Source: Acidobacteriaceae bacterium (GTDB lineage: Bacteria; Acidobacteriota; Terriglobia; Terriglobales; Acidobacteriaceae). Taken from it: a DNA stretch of 64,000 nucleotides. A program made the translations under genes and the position numbers. The stretch's first letter is position 1. Each line of letters starts with the position of its first letter. Under the pieces are notes generated by a model. The model had not been told where the DNA came from. It searched no databases and saw only the letters and a list, made by a program, of their open reading frames with translations. Shown here in pieces: positions 28,491 to 38,620 of the stretch. The stretch lies in NCBI GenBank assembly GCA_903642235.1, contig CAHJWL010000007.1, forward strand, positions 62,001 through 126,000. The letters run 5' to 3'.

Positions 28491-31400
28491 TTAGAAGGTG
28501 AACCGGACGGCCATCTGCATCTGGCGTTCGGAGGCCTGGCGTGTCGCGGTCACCTGGCCGAAGTTGCCATCCTGGAAGTTGCCATCCGGGTTGGTGAACT
28601 GCGGGGTGTTGGTGACGTTGAAAATCTCGCCGCGCAGCTCCATGTTGTACCGCTCTGTAAGCGCCACATTCTTGAAGAGCGACACGTCTCCTTCCGCGAT
28701 TCCCGGGCCGTAGAAGGCGTTGCGGCCGGTGTTACCCTGCAGCTCCGTGGCTGTTGGGACGCTGAAGTTGCCGGTGAAGTAGTGCGCGGTTCCCGGGCTG
28801 GCGATTGCGTGCGTTGTGGTTGTGAGCCCGGTTAAGTTCAGGCGCTGGGTAAAGACGCCGCCGTAGGTCGGGTTGATAACGGAGAAGGGACTTCCACTTT
28901 CGACCTGCACGACAGAGTTGAGCTGGAAGCCGCCGATGATGGCATTGACTGTGCGGTTGAGGTGCGAGCCGAAGAACTGTCCGCGGCCGAATGGAAGGTC
29001 ATAGAGGAAGCTGCCTACGAAGACGTTCCGCTGGTCAAGACCGGAGTTGCCCTTGTTCAGAGAATGGTCATACACATCAAGCTGCGAGATGGCATAGAAG
29101 CCAAGGTAGCCGTCCGTATTGTCGATGGTGTGCGCCCAGGTGTAAGACGTGGTAAGGGTGAGGCTCTTGGCAGCGCGATAGTTCAGCTGTGCCTGGAGCG
29201 AGTTGTAGTGCGACACGCCATCGTTCGAGTTGTAGACGACCTGGCTCGAGCTGGTGAGCTCGGGGAAACGTGCCTCGCCGCGGCCTGCAACGCCCGGGAG
29301 GAAGTTGAAGTTGTAACCGGTGGCCAGATGAGTGGCCTTATTGCCGACATAGCCGACAGTCGCGACCGTGCGGGCGCCGAACTGCTGCTGCACCTGCAAG
29401 CTGTACTGCTGCACATTGGAGGTCTTCTGCGTGGTGTTGACGGAGAAGACATTCGATCCAGGAGGCGGTGCGGTGCGGTCAAAGCTCGGGAAGCCCGGCA
29501 GCGGCAGGCTCGCGCTTGCCACGGGGACACCACCGACCGTGTTGGCGTTACTGTTCGTGGGCGACTGGCCGGTGAACGCGATGCGATAGCCCCCGGCCGC
29601 CGTGTAGCTGACCGATCCACCGAACGGAACCTGCTGACCGAGCTGGTTGTCGATTCCGCCGCGATCCTGGAAGTAGAAGATGCCATAGCCGCCGCGGATG
29701 ACGGTGCGGCCTGTGCCGTATGCGTCATAGGCGAAGCCAAAGCGCGGCGAATAGTTGTTGAAGTTGTTGTTGATAATGGAGCGGCCGAAACCGTTCTGAC
29801 CCGCGAGGTCGATGCTGCCAGTGGCAGGGTCGAGCGCTGCCTGGCGGTTATGCTCCTCGGTCGGGTAGGTGAGGATCTCATACCGCAGGCCGAGGTTCAG
29901 CGTGAGGCGTTGCGAGATCTTCCAGTCGTCCTGGGCGAAGACACCGTATTCGAAGTTGCGGGTGCCGAAGAAGCCGCTCTGGGCACCAATCGAGTAGTTG
30001 TCGCTGAAGCCGGCAAGGACCTCTGCCGGAGTGTAGCCGGTGAAGTCAGCGCTACCGAAATTGAAGTACCCCTTGCCGGAGATGGGCCGGAAGAAGGCGA
30101 CATCGCGGCGGATGGCGCTGCCGCCGAACTTGAAGCTGTGATGGCCCCGCGTGTAGGAGAGGGCGTCGTTGATCTCGTAGGTGTTCTCGGGCACGGCGTA
30201 GCGGCCGTAGTCGCCCGTGTACTCGAGGTTGGCGTTGCCGCCGATGAGCGCGCCTCCACCGAGGTTGGGATTGCGGTTGGCGTTAACAATTCCGAGGTTG
30301 GCTGAAACAGGCGCGCCCGACAAGACAGGATCGTTCGTGAAGGTGTAGCGGTTGTAGCCGGCGCGGAACTCGTTCAGGAGATTGGCGGTGAAGATGTGGG
30401 TCTCGCCGAGAGCATAGCCGCGCCCATGGACGAGGTTCTCGCCCGAGGCGAAGCCAGCCGGCAGGTTGGTGAGTCGCGAGGTACGGTTGAAGTCCGAGTT
30501 GTCGTAGGTAAAGCGAGCAAAGAGACGGTCTTTGCCGGAGGCGTTGTAGTCGAGGCGAGTATCAAAGGTGTTGAAGTGACGGATGTCCGTGCGCTGCGCG
30601 CGGAAGTTGTTCAGCGTTCCGTTGTTGATGCCAGAGACGTTGGGCAGATCATAGGCCTGCAGGTAGTTGAGACCGGCCGGGTTTGCGCGGCTCGCGGGAA
30701 TGATGTTACCCGCAAACTGATGGCACGTGGTGGGATCGAAGATGGCGCCACTGTCGGGGAGCACAGTCGTTCCGCCGCCGGTGTTGAGCTGGGCGGTGCT
30801 GGTCACGACGCGCCCGCTGTTGAGCGTGAACGCGGGACAGCCGGTAATGGCGAGGCTGGGCAACGCGGTCGTGCCCTGCCCGAGAAGCTCGGAGAAGTTA
30901 CCTGTGCGCTCCAGCGCAGTCGGGACATTGATGATCTCGGGGTTGAGCGGTGTGTTTTCGCGAACGCCCTGGTAGTCGCCGAAGAGAAAGAGCTTGTCTT
31001 TGATCAGCGGCAGTCCCGCAGAGCCACCGAAGGTGTTGCGTTTGAAAGCAAGGACCGGCGCCGCGCTGGCGCCCTGGAAGCGATAGTTGGGACTGGCGTC
31101 GAAGAGCGAGGAGCGACCGAACTCAAAGGCCGAGCCGTGGATCTGGTTGGTTCCAGATTTGATAGCCGTTTGCACGACCGAGCCTCCGGCGCGACCAAAC
31201 TCAGCAGGCGCCGTCGATGTATTCACGCGGAACTCCTGCGTACCGTCGAGGTTGGTGAAGAACTCGAGCGTATTGACCAGCGACTCGTTGTTATCGATGC
31301 CGTCCAGGATGAAGTTATTTGCCTGTGGGCGGAGACCGTTCGTTGAGAGCGAGCCGCCGCCAGACGAGCTGTTGCGGAAGGTTTCCGCGTCGCCGTTCAC

Positions 31401-31940
31401 GCCAGAGGCCGAGTTCCCGTAGTTGCCGCGGGTGACTCCCGGTGTGAGCAGGGCAAGACCGGTGAAGTTTCGACCATTGAGTGGGAGCTCGGTCACCTGC
31501 CGCCCCTCGATTGTCTCGCCGATTGAAGAGGTGTCAGAGTCGACCAGCGGCGCGGCGCCCGTGACCTCAACCACAGTCGTCTCTGCGCCGGGTGCCAGCT
31601 TGAAGTCTAGCGCCTGAACCTGCGAAACCGAGAGAACAAAGTTCTGCGTCTGACCCGCAAAGCCGGTGAAGTTGACCGCTGCACTATAGGGACCGATGGG
31701 CAGAGCATTTGCCGTGAAGGCACCGGCGGAGTCTGAGGTAATCTGAACGACGGCATTGGTGCTTGTGTTCCTGATGGTCACGGTCGCGCCGGGAACGGTA
31801 GCGCCGGTCTGGTCCTCTACCGTGCCCGTAACGCGGGCTGTATCCGTCTGTGCGTAGACCATGGAAGCTGCGCCTACGGAGAGACAGAAGCATGCGACGG
31901 GTCGTAGTAACTCAAGATGAAGCTGATTCCGTTTTGACAT
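28491..31940 (-). CDS. TonB-dependent receptor, Oar-like, of the starch locus
   Basis: A complete receptor of 1149 residues. Signal peptide region LRPVACFCLSVGAASMVYAQ; carboxypeptidase-regulatory-like domain about residues 32-115 (VTGTVEDQTGATVPGATVTI); plug with ELPLNGRNFTGLALLTPGVT and NFILDGIDNNES; then the long beta barrel ending MAVRFTF. GGAGG lies 9 nt before the ATG. Its place ahead of a GH13 enzyme and an MFS sugar permease, and divergent from a winged-helix regulator, suggests TonB-driven uptake of starch-derived oligosaccharides. The substrate is inferred from neighbours. Confidence 0.92.
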   Translation of the reverse strand: MSKRNQLHLELLRPVACFCLSVGAASMVYAQTDTARVTGTVEDQTGATVPGATVTIRNTSTNAVVQITSDSAGAFTANALPIGPYSAAVNFTGFAGQTQNFVLSVSQVQALDFKLAPGAETTVVEVTGAAPLVDSDTSSIGETIEGRQVTELPLNGRNFTGLALLTPGVTRGNYGNSASGVNGDAETFRNSSSGGGSLSTNGLRPQANNFILDGIDNNESLVNTLEFFTNLDGTQEFRVNTSTAPAEFGRAGGSVVQTAIKSGTNQIHGSAFEFGRSSLFDASPNYRFQGASAAPVLAFKRNTFGGSAGLPLIKDKLFLFGDYQGVRENTPLNPEIINVPTALERTGNFSELLGQGTTALPSLAITGCPAFTLNSGRVVTSTAQLNTGGGTTVLPDSGAIFDPTTCHQFAGNIIPASRANPAGLNYLQAYDLPNVSGINNGTLNNFRAQRTDIRHFNTFDTRLDYNASGKDRLFARFTYDNSDFNRTSRLTNLPAGFASGENLVHGRGYALGETHIFTANLLNEFRAGYNRYTFTNDPVLSGAPVSANLGIVNANRNPNLGGGALIGGNANLEYTGDYGRYAVPENTYEINDALSYTRGHHSFKFGGSAIRRDVAFFRPISGKGYFNFGSADFTGYTPAEVLAGFSDNYSIGAQSGFFGTRNFEYGVFAQDDWKISQRLTLNLGLRYEILTYPTEEHNRQAALDPATGSIDLAGQNGFGRSIINNNFNNYSPRFGFAYDAYGTGRTVIRGGYGIFYFQDRGGIDNQLGQQVPFGGSVSYTAAGGYRIAFTGQSPTNSNANTVGGVPVASASLPLPGFPSFDRTAPPPGSNVFSVNTTQKTSNVQQYSLQVQQQFGARTVATVGYVGNKATHLATGYNFNFLPGVAGRGEARFPELTSSSQVVYNSNDGVSHYNSLQAQLNYRAAKSLTLTTSYTWAHTIDNTDGYLGFYAISQLDVYDHSLNKGNSGLDQRNVFVGSFLYDLPFGRGQFFGSHLNRTVNAIIGGFQLNSVVQVESGSPFSVINPTYGGVFTQRLNLTGLTTTTHAIASPGTAHYFTGNFSVPTATELQGNTGRNAFYGPGIAEGDVSLFKNVALTERYNMELRGEIFNVTNTPQFTNPDGNFQDGNFGQVTATRQASERQMQMAVRFTF

Positions 31941-32141
31941 CTGGTGGTGCCTCCGAAGTTCCGATCCCGCTTAGGAGTCGGAACGATGCTCACCGTCCTG
32001 GAAACGAAAGCATCCACACAATCTATTTCTCACTAACTTTTCGGCAACTTTACCTCTCCTGCTAAAGGCATTCTTTCGTAGTAGTTACGGAGTATCGTCT
32101 CCTGTCGTTTCGTTGAAGACGACAAGGAAAGACGTACTATC

Positions 32142-34391
32142 GTGTTCAGAATGAAAGTCGAAGAGACGAAGTCGCGCGTCGCATTTGGCCTGTTTGAGGC
32201 GGACCTTGACTCTGGTCTACTCTGGAAGGCCGGGTACCGGGTGAAGCTTCAGAGTCAGCCATTCAAGTTACTGACGGAGCTGCTGAAACGCCCTGGTCAG
32301 GTAGTGAGCCGTGACGAACTGCAGGCTCGCCTGTGGGGAGACAACACAACGGTCGACTTCGATCACTCGATTGGGATTGCGATCAACAAGATTCGAGAGG
32401 CGCTTGGGGATTCTGCAGAGAGCCCCCGCTTTGTGGAGACACTGGCGCGGCGTGGCTACCGCTTTATCGCGCCAGTCACCTACGTACCGGAACCAACGGT
32501 GGACGGGTTTGTGCCTGATGGCGGGTTGAAGCCTGCGGTGCCAGTGGGCGTCATGGTGCCCGAAGCTCCCGAGACAAAGTCGACAGCGCAGGTCCCGTCG
32601 GACCCCTCGGTTTCGCGAGTCGTGGCCCTGGAGTTGCCGCCTTCTCCCGCAAGGAGTCCTCTGGTCACGAAGCGGATGCTGCCGCCACCCTGGCTGCTGG
32701 CCGCACTCGCAGGAATGGTCATGCTGGCGGTTTATCTTGTTGCCGTGAGACATCCAGCTACGACACCGCCCCACATCGCTCGAGTGACCCAGGAAGGTCA
32801 CTTTGCGCCTAGTCTCAACAATATGGAGTCCCTTGCGGCGATCGCGAGCGACGGCGTGCACCTGTTTGCCCCGGTCCTCGAGAACGGCCGGTCGGAACTC
32901 GTTGGCATCTCCCTGACTGATGGTGCCGAGGTGCCGCTCAATATCCCCCGGGAGATTGCAAATCCCGCGGTGGCCGACATCTCACCCGACGGATCGAAAC
33001 TCCTGCTGCGGGAGCATCGCTCTGCCGAAGCCGAGCAGCCGCTCTGGGTTCTTCCGACTATCGGCGGGTCTGCACGACGGGTAGGTACCGTGCTCGCTCA
33101 TGACGCGACGTGGATGCCCGATGGAGACGGCATTCTCTATGCGAACGGAAACGACCTATACCTGACGCAACTGCCGGGCAATAGCACGCAGCTGTATGCG
33201 CGACTTTCCGCAAGAGCGTACTGGCTGCGATGGGAGCCAAATGGGACGATGCTGCGATACACGATGATCGACCCTATTGCCCATACCTCATCACTCTGGG
33301 AACAGCTTTCAACGGATCGAGTGCCGCACCGTATGTTGGCGAGCTTTTCAATGCCTGCCTCGGAGTGCTGCGGTACGTGGACAGCGACCGGGGATGCATA
33401 TGTTTTTCAGTCTTCACAGGGCGGCAGCATGAATCTCTGGAAGTTGAGCGGCACGTCCTCGGAGAAGCCGATCCGGCTGACCGATGGGCCGATGGAGTAT
33501 GAGTCGCCAGTGGCCGCCCGGAGTGGGAACCGCGTGTATTTTCTGGGGGTTGATGCCCGATCCGAGCTCGAGCGGGTCACCTCAAACGGAGAATTGAGGC
33601 CGGAGCGCGGCTTTCTGAGTTCAGCCGCACGGGTTGAATACTCACGCGATGGGCAATGGGTGGCGTGGACCAACGATATGGCCGTGCTGTGGCGCGCAAA
33701 GGCGGACGGGACGGATGTTCTGCAGCTGACACCGGATCACCTCGACGTGTTCCTCGCGCGTTGGTCACCGGACGGTTCGCGCCTCTCGTTGATGGGCCGT
33801 GAGCCGGGGAAGGCGTGGCGGCTGTACCTGGTCGGCGCAGATGGAAAGAACTTCCAGCCGCTGCTGACCGATGCTCACAACGCGGCGGACCCGTCATGGT
33901 CGCCGGACGGGCAGTCGCTTGCGTTCGGCCGCGTCAATGATGTTATGGGGAAAGAGGCCGGAGCTCGCACGCTCTCGCTCCTGAATCTGCGAACGAACCA
34001 AGTGATGCCGATCGCCGGATCAGAGAATCTTTTCAGCCCTCGGTGGTCGCCAGACGGCCGCTACATCGCAGCACTCACGCTCGACCAGCGAACGGTACGC
34101 GTACTCAATGTCGCCTCAGGATCCTGGACGACGCTGCCGGTTCGGTCGGGAGCCGATCCCGTGTGGTCCTCTGACAGCCGATTCTTATACGTGCATGCGT
34201 CGCTTGACCCGGGTCAGCCGATCGATCGCGTCAGTGTTTCGGATGGGAGGGTAGAGGAGGTTGTCCGGCTCGCTGAATCCCAGGCAGGTGATGTCGTTGA
34301 CTACGTCTTTGCAGGTTTAGCACGTGACAACACGCCGCTGGTACGGACCCGCGTCTTCACGGGCAACATCTACGATCTGGATCTGCACTAG
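32142..34391 (+). CDS. Membrane-bound winged-helix regulator with TolB-like beta-propeller
   Basis: 749 residues from GTG 32142 (GGAAAG 10 nt upstream; an ATG follows at 32151). Residues about 12-105 are an OmpR/PhoB-type winged helix ([33 protein letters not shown]). A single membrane span follows ([19 protein letters not shown]). The rest is a periplasmic domain of PD40/TolB-like repeats, with WSPDGS or WSPDGQ occurring several times. This is the CadC/ToxR-like one-component layout: sense outside, bind DNA inside. It is divergent from the starch-locus receptor with about 200 bp between them and probably controls that operon. Confidence 0.88.
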   Translation: MFRMKVEETKSRVAFGLFEADLDSGLLWKAGYRVKLQSQPFKLLTELLKRPGQVVSRDELQARLWGDNTTVDFDHSIGIAINKIREALGDSAESPRFVETLARRGYRFIAPVTYVPEPTVDGFVPDGGLKPAVPVGVMVPEAPETKSTAQVPSDPSVSRVVALELPPSPARSPLVTKRMLPPPWLLAALAGMVMLAVYLVAVRHPATTPPHIARVTQEGHFAPSLNNMESLAAIASDGVHLFAPVLENGRSELVGISLTDGAEVPLNIPREIANPAVADISPDGSKLLLREHRSAEAEQPLWVLPTIGGSARRVGTVLAHDATWMPDGDGILYANGNDLYLTQLPGNSTQLYARLSARAYWLRWEPNGTMLRYTMIDPIAHTSSLWEQLSTDRVPHRMLASFSMPASECCGTWTATGDAYVFQSSQGGSMNLWKLSGTSSEKPIRLTDGPMEYESPVAARSGNRVYFLGVDARSELERVTSNGELRPERGFLSSAARVEYSRDGQWVAWTNDMAVLWRAKADGTDVLQLTPDHLDVFLARWSPDGSRLSLMGREPGKAWRLYLVGADGKNFQPLLTDAHNAADPSWSPDGQSLAFGRVNDVMGKEAGARTLSLLNLRTNQVMPIAGSENLFSPRWSPDGRYIAALTLDQRTVRVLNVASGSWTTLPVRSGADPVWSSDSRFLYVHASLDPGQPIDRVSVSDGRVEEVVRLAESQAGDVVDYVFAGLARDNTPLVRTRVFTGNIYDLDLH

Positions 34392-34404
34392 ACATTTCTG
34401 CAAT

Positions 34405-34672
34405 GAGCCCGGGCACTCCTCAAAGGAATCCCATCGCCTCCAGCGGCAAGTCGACCGATCCGAGTCACCGCGCCTCTTGAGAACTCTTCAGTCTGGTCTC
34501 GCGCGCGTCGCACTTCCTCGGCCTCGCCGCTGGTGAGGTTTGCGATGACCATGGCCATGCGCAGCAGCTGTTCCTGGAAGAGCGGCACGCCGAGGGTGCG
34601 GTGCAGCACGGGCTCGAGAAGCGAATGCGGGTACTCGATCTCCTGCCGCCCCTGGCCCAGCGCACAGGCTGC
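34405..34672 (-). pseudogene. Fragment of a DnaE2/ImuC-type DNA polymerase III alpha subunit
   Basis: On the minus strand the frame reads [20 protein letters not shown], then [20 protein letters not shown] and [11 protein letters not shown]. This is nearly identical in pattern to the conserved DnaE segment [35 protein letters not shown]. After EEVRRA a change of frame gives RLKSSQEAR, fitting the next conserved block (FKRSEAR). Nothing of the remaining ~950 residues is present, and the flanks do not continue the match. It is a stray fragment of a mutagenic polymerase gene, lying between two intact genes. Confidence 0.75.
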
Positions 34673-34946
34673 GATCGCTGGGGTACTCGCAGCCGCGCGG
34701 AGCCTTACCGCTTCCGCCGCCTGCCGGTCCATCTGCGGCAAAGGATCGGTTTTATCCACCTTCGGCAGACCCTCATCTGTCGTTAAGGAGGCTGCCCAGT
34801 CTGCGGTCACCCAAGCAGCAGAAAGAATGAGCGTCCTTGAAAGGATCGGGTCGACGTTCTTCTCTGTGAACACGGAAAGGGAAAGCAATATCCTTTCTCG
34901 TCTCGTTAGGGTATAAACGTCCATCTCCTGCTTGGCGGCGCACCCA

Positions 34947-36746
34947 ATGATCGAAGAAGAGCGTCTCCAAACCCTCTTTGACCTTGACCTGCTCGACAGT
35001 TCCCCAGAAGAGGAGTACGACGAGCTGGTGCACCTTGCTTCGGAGATCTGTTCGACACCGATCAGTCTGATCACGCTTGTTGATCGTGACCGGCAGTGGT
35101 TTAAGGCTGCCGTCGGTACGACACTGCGGGAGACACCTCGCGACTTCTCTTTTTGTGCTCACGCTCTTGCGACTCCGGATCTGTTTGTTGTTGAAGATGC
35201 GAGGGTCGATGCCCGCTTTTCTGACAATCCTCTTGTAGAGGGCGACTCGGGCTTCAGATTTTACGCTGGAGTTCCACTGCAGGCTGCCGGAGGGATGGCT
35301 GTTGGTACGCTCTGCGTTGTCGACACGATTCCGCGAAGTCTCTCCCCAAGTCAAAAAAAAGCTCTTCTTATCCTTGCCCGTCAGGTTCAGGCAAGGTTTG
35401 CTTTAAGAGCTAAACACAAGGCGCTGGAACGTGTCTCGAAGGAGCTTGAGCAGAGCAACGCTCTCTTCAGAGCCTTTATGGATCACAGCCCGGCTCTCGC
35501 GTACATTAAGGATCCGGAAGGCCGCTTTATCTTCTACAACTCTGAGCTCGCAACACGTTTCGAGATTGGCAAAACGGATTGGCTGGGCAAGTCGGATGCG
35601 GATTTGTTCTCTGCTGAACTCGCGAGAGAGTATCGCGAGCATGATCTGCAGGTGCTTCGAGACGGAGCCTGCCAGTTGGTGGAGAGGACTGTAGATCGGC
35701 AGGACCGGGCGGCGCATTGGAAGTCGTACAAATTTCCCTTCGCTCAGCCAGATGGAAGGGTGATGCTTGCAGGAATCTCGGTTGAGATTACGGCTGAGCT
35801 AGAGGTAAGAGCTGCTCTGGAGGTTGCGCTGCGCGAAAAGACCGATCTTGCGGACGGTCTGCAGGCGAGTCGAGCCGCTCTGATCGCCCTGATGGATCGA
35901 AGCCCAAATCACACCTACCTGAAAGACGCGGATGGTAGATACCTGTACTACAACCAACGATTCGCAGAACACTTCGGCATCGACCTCGAGCAATGGATCG
36001 GGAAGACGGACGATGAGGTACGGCCAGGGGCCGCGGCAACGGCTACGCGGGAGCGCGATCAGGCAGCCAAAGAGAGTGTGGGTCCGATAGAGATCATCGC
36101 TGAGGCGGCTACCGCTTTTGGAGAGATGCGAACCTTCCGTTCGGTGCGGTTCCCGATCACCGGGAGCAATGGAGAAAAGATGCTTGCGGGTCTGGCAATT
36201 GATATCACCGTGGAACGCCAGCGAGAGAAGGCCCTCTCTGACGCCAACCTCCAGGTGTTGAAACTCACCTCTCACGATTCGCTTACCGGTGTTGCGAACT
36301 GCCGAGAGTTTGAGAGGCGGCTGGAGGTCGAGTTTGCTCTGGCCAATCGGCAGAAGCGGCCGCTTTCTGTTCTCCTCATGAACATCGACAAGTTCAAGCA
36401 GCTTTCCAACCAGGCGGGAAGCGAGGCGGCTGAAGAGGCTCTCCGGCTAGTAGGGTCACTTCTATCAAGACAGGTCCGAGCAGGTGATCTCGCAGCGAGA
36501 ATGGGCGGAGAGGAGTTTGCCTTCCTTCTTCCGGGAACCGACGCGGACGGAGCAAAGATCTTTGCCGAACGGATCCGCCATCATGTATCTCAGCTCGACC
36601 TGGAAGGCAGACCACTTACTCTCACTATCAGCATTGCGAGTGTTGATGAGAGTACCCTCAGCTGTGAGAATCTGATGGCCAAAGCCGATCAGGCGCTTTA
36701 TGCAGCAACGCTCTCGCAGCAGCACAGTGCCATCACTCAGCGGTGA
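34947..36746 (+). CDS. GAF-PAS-PAS-GGDEF signalling protein with a degenerate GTP site
   Basis: About 599 residues. Residues about 5-150 form a GAF domain ([33 protein letters not shown]). Two PAS domains follow: [20 protein letters not shown] and [20 protein letters not shown] start them. The C-terminal domain is GGDEF-like with the signature GGEEF. However, the usual D-I-D-x-FK-x-x-ND is [10 protein letters not shown], replacing the first metal-binding Asp by Asn, the guanine-binding Asn by Ser and the later Asp by Glu. Cyclic-di-GMP synthesis is therefore doubtful. ATG 34947 is preferred to TTG 34932. No membrane segments, so it is cytoplasmic. Confidence 0.87.
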   Translation: MIEEERLQTLFDLDLLDSSPEEEYDELVHLASEICSTPISLITLVDRDRQWFKAAVGTTLRETPRDFSFCAHALATPDLFVVEDARVDARFSDNPLVEGDSGFRFYAGVPLQAAGGMAVGTLCVVDTIPRSLSPSQKKALLILARQVQARFALRAKHKALERVSKELEQSNALFRAFMDHSPALAYIKDPEGRFIFYNSELATRFEIGKTDWLGKSDADLFSAELAREYREHDLQVLRDGACQLVERTVDRQDRAAHWKSYKFPFAQPDGRVMLAGISVEITAELEVRAALEVALREKTDLADGLQASRAALIALMDRSPNHTYLKDADGRYLYYNQRFAEHFGIDLEQWIGKTDDEVRPGAAATATRERDQAAKESVGPIEIIAEAATAFGEMRTFRSVRFPITGSNGEKMLAGLAIDITVERQREKALSDANLQVLKLTSHDSLTGVANCREFERRLEVEFALANRQKRPLSVLLMNIDKFKQLSNQAGSEAAEEALRLVGSLLSRQVRAGDLAARMGGEEFAFLLPGTDADGAKIFAERIRHHVSQLDLEGRPLTLTISIASVDESTLSCENLMAKADQALYAATLSQQHSAITQR

Positions 36747-37050
36747 GTTGACTCCCCACTGTCGCTTTCAGCACAAGCGAGAAGGTTTTGAAGATTGAGG
36801 AGCTTCGGCAACGAAGCGAATACTCGGGTGCTGCAGTGCCGGCCGCGCTCGAACCGGACAGCGCTTGCGAGCCACGCGGCGGGCGTAGCAGAGAAGAGAA
36901 CCCCTCTTCATCTGCATGCACACGGGGTGGGTGAGATGAGGATTGGGCGTGGCTCTGAGCAGGCGTCGCTTTCAGGAAGCCCTAGCTTCGGCTGCACGCT
37001 TGATCCTGGACTGAAGTGGAATCCTGTCAAGACTACGCGAAGAAGACAGG
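36747..37050. other. Convergent intergenic gap, nothing recognised
   Basis: About 300 bp between the GGDEF-like gene and the end of the permease gene. No coding frame, repeat or clear terminator is visible. Confidence 0.4.
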
Positions 37051-37851
37051 CTAGCGTGGCGGAGCGGCTCGTTCTGCGATGGTGCGCGTGGGCTCATGCG
37101 GTGCGGTGATATTGGTGTAGAGGAATTGCATGCCGATGATGAGAAGCCAGGTCCAGAGGGCGAAGCGAAGAGGACGCTTGGGGATATATTTGCTGGCGAA
37201 TGTGCCGAGGAGGACGCCGCCAAGACCGCCGAGAATGAGGTTGCGAAGCAGGTCTGCATGGGCGGGGTGCTGCGACCAGTGAGCGCCGCTGCCGGCGAGC
37301 GAAAGGACGAAGCCGAAGAGGATGTCCGTGCCAACGACCTGTGCGGGCGAGAGAGCACTGAGCGAGAGCAGAGCCGCGGTGCCGAGAGCACCGGCTCCGG
37401 CCGAGGAGAAGCCGACTTCGGCGCCGACCGGGAGCATGAGGAGGGGCAGGAGATAACGACGATTGGGGATGTCTGTGCGAGCCCGAACAGTCCGGAAGGA
37501 GAAGGCGATCTGCCAGATGGCGGTGAAGACGAGAACGCCGCCAAGGAGGCCGTTCATGATCTGCTTGAGACCAGCAGCGTCGAGGCGGCGAAGGAAGACG
37601 GCGCCAATCAGGACGCCCGGGAGGCCGCCGAGGAGCATCATGCCGAGCACCCGCCAGGAGACCTGCCTTCGCCAGATCTGTGTGGGAACGAGGGCGAGCT
37701 TGACGGCGGCAGAGAAGAGCAGGCCGGTGGTGACGGCGATGGGCGTGGGGACATGCAGGAAAAGGATCAGCAGCGGCGTGGTGATGGTACCGGCACCGAC
37801 TCCGGTGAGGGCGATGAAGGTCGCGATGATGAAGCCGATGAGGACCTGCAT
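37051..37851 (-). CDS. TauE/SafE-family sulfur-compound permease
   Basis: 266 residues with about eight hydrophobic helices. The TauE/SafE signature is seen in both halves: FIALTGVGAGTITTPLLILF near the N-terminus and GFSSAGAGALGTAALLSLSA in the middle. The longer frame to 38226 is rejected because it lies over cysH; ATG 37851 begins exactly at the first membrane helix. It follows cysH by 40 bp as the last gene of the sulfate-assimilation operon. It probably moves sulfate, sulfite or an organosulfonate across the inner membrane; direction and substrate are not certain. Confidence 0.85.
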   Translation of the reverse strand: MQVLIGFIIATFIALTGVGAGTITTPLLILFLHVPTPIAVTTGLLFSAAVKLALVPTQIWRRQVSWRVLGMMLLGGLPGVLIGAVFLRRLDAAGLKQIMNGLLGGVLVFTAIWQIAFSFRTVRARTDIPNRRYLLPLLMLPVGAEVGFSSAGAGALGTAALLSLSALSPAQVVGTDILFGFVLSLAGSGAHWSQHPAHADLLRNLILGGLGGVLLGTFASKYIPKRPLRFALWTWLLIIGMQFLYTNITAPHEPTRTIAERAAPPR

Positions 37852-37891
37852 GGGGCTCGTTTCGGGTGCGTTGGCGCGCGGAGGGCTGCGT

Positions 37892-38620
37892 TTAGCTGGA
37901 CGGGGCGGCCTGGATGTGGATGCCGCACTCGACCTTCTTGCCGGCCCAGCGGCCGGAGCGGGGGTCGTTAGGGTCGGTGGGGATCGAGGTACAGGGCTCG
38001 CAGCCGATCGAGGTGTAGCCAAGGTCATAGAGCGGCAGGAGCGGGATGTTGAAGTGGGTGCAGAGCTGCCAGACGTCGCGGGTAGACCAGTCGGCAAAGG
38101 GGCTGAGCTTGAGGACGGTGACGCCGCCGGGAAGCGTGAAGTCGGCGCGCTCTTCAAGGGCGGTGCGGCTGCGGGCCTGCTCGCGGCGGAGGCCGGTGAG
38201 CCAAAGTTTGTAACCGGCGACGGCACGAAAGAGAGGCTCTACCTTGCGAATGGCGCAGCAGCGATCAGGGCCGAGCTGATGGAGGAGACCGTGTTCGGCT
38301 TCCTGTTCGGCGACGGTGGAAGCGGGGATGAGGTTGGTGAGATTGAGGTGCCAGTCGGCGGCGAGACGATCGCGGTAGGCGTAGGTCTCGGCGAAGTGGT
38401 AGCCGGTGTCGAGGAAGAGAACAGGGATGCGCGGGCGAAGCTCACGAGCGAGCCAGAGCAGAAGAATGTCTTCGGCCTGAAAGGAGCAGGTGAGGCAGGC
38501 TTCGGTCTCAGCCAGTGGGGAGAGATCGGCAGCGAGGAGGGTGCGGACGTGGGCGAGCTTGCTTTCGAGCTCGGGCGAGAAGTTTGTCGCCACTTCAGGT
38601 GTGATGGTATGGGTGCTCAT
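37892..38620 (-). CDS. cysH: Adenylylsulfate (APS) reductase, assimilatory, [4Fe-4S] type
   Basis: 242 residues of the PAPS/APS reductase family. The nucleotide-binding region (TCSFQAEDILLLWLA, FLDTGYHFAETYAY) is followed by RCCAIRKVEPL and GCEPCTS, the two cysteine pairs that bind an iron-sulfur cluster in enzymes using APS directly. The catalytic cysteine motif ECGIH lies near the C-terminus. It reduces APS to sulfite with thioredoxin. The absence of an APS kinase in the operon agrees with APS as substrate. Its ATG overlaps the cysN stop by 4 nt region (38617-38620), indicating coupling. Confidence 0.94.
   Translation of the reverse strand: MSTHTITPEVATNFSPELESKLAHVRTLLAADLSPLAETEACLTCSFQAEDILLLWLARELRPRIPVLFLDTGYHFAETYAYRDRLAADWHLNLTNLIPASTVAEQEAEHGLLHQLGPDRCCAIRKVEPLFRAVAGYKLWLTGLRREQARSRTALEERADFTLPGGVTVLKLSPFADWSTRDVWQLCTHFNIPLLPLYDLGYTSIGCEPCTSIPTDPNDPRSGRWAGKKVECGIHIQAAPSS

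Noticed and set aside
28962..30305. Long plus-strand open frame (447 codons) opposite the starch-locus receptor
   Set aside because: It is antisense to a full receptor gene with clear domains. Its Val/Glu/Ala/Gly/Arg-rich composition is what a GC-rich gene produces on the opposite strand, and no ribosome site or motif supports it.
37852..38226. N-terminal extension of the permease frame
   Set aside because: It overlaps cysH in another frame and is low-complexity Pro/Ser/Ala sequence. The ATG at 37851 starts directly at the first membrane helix.
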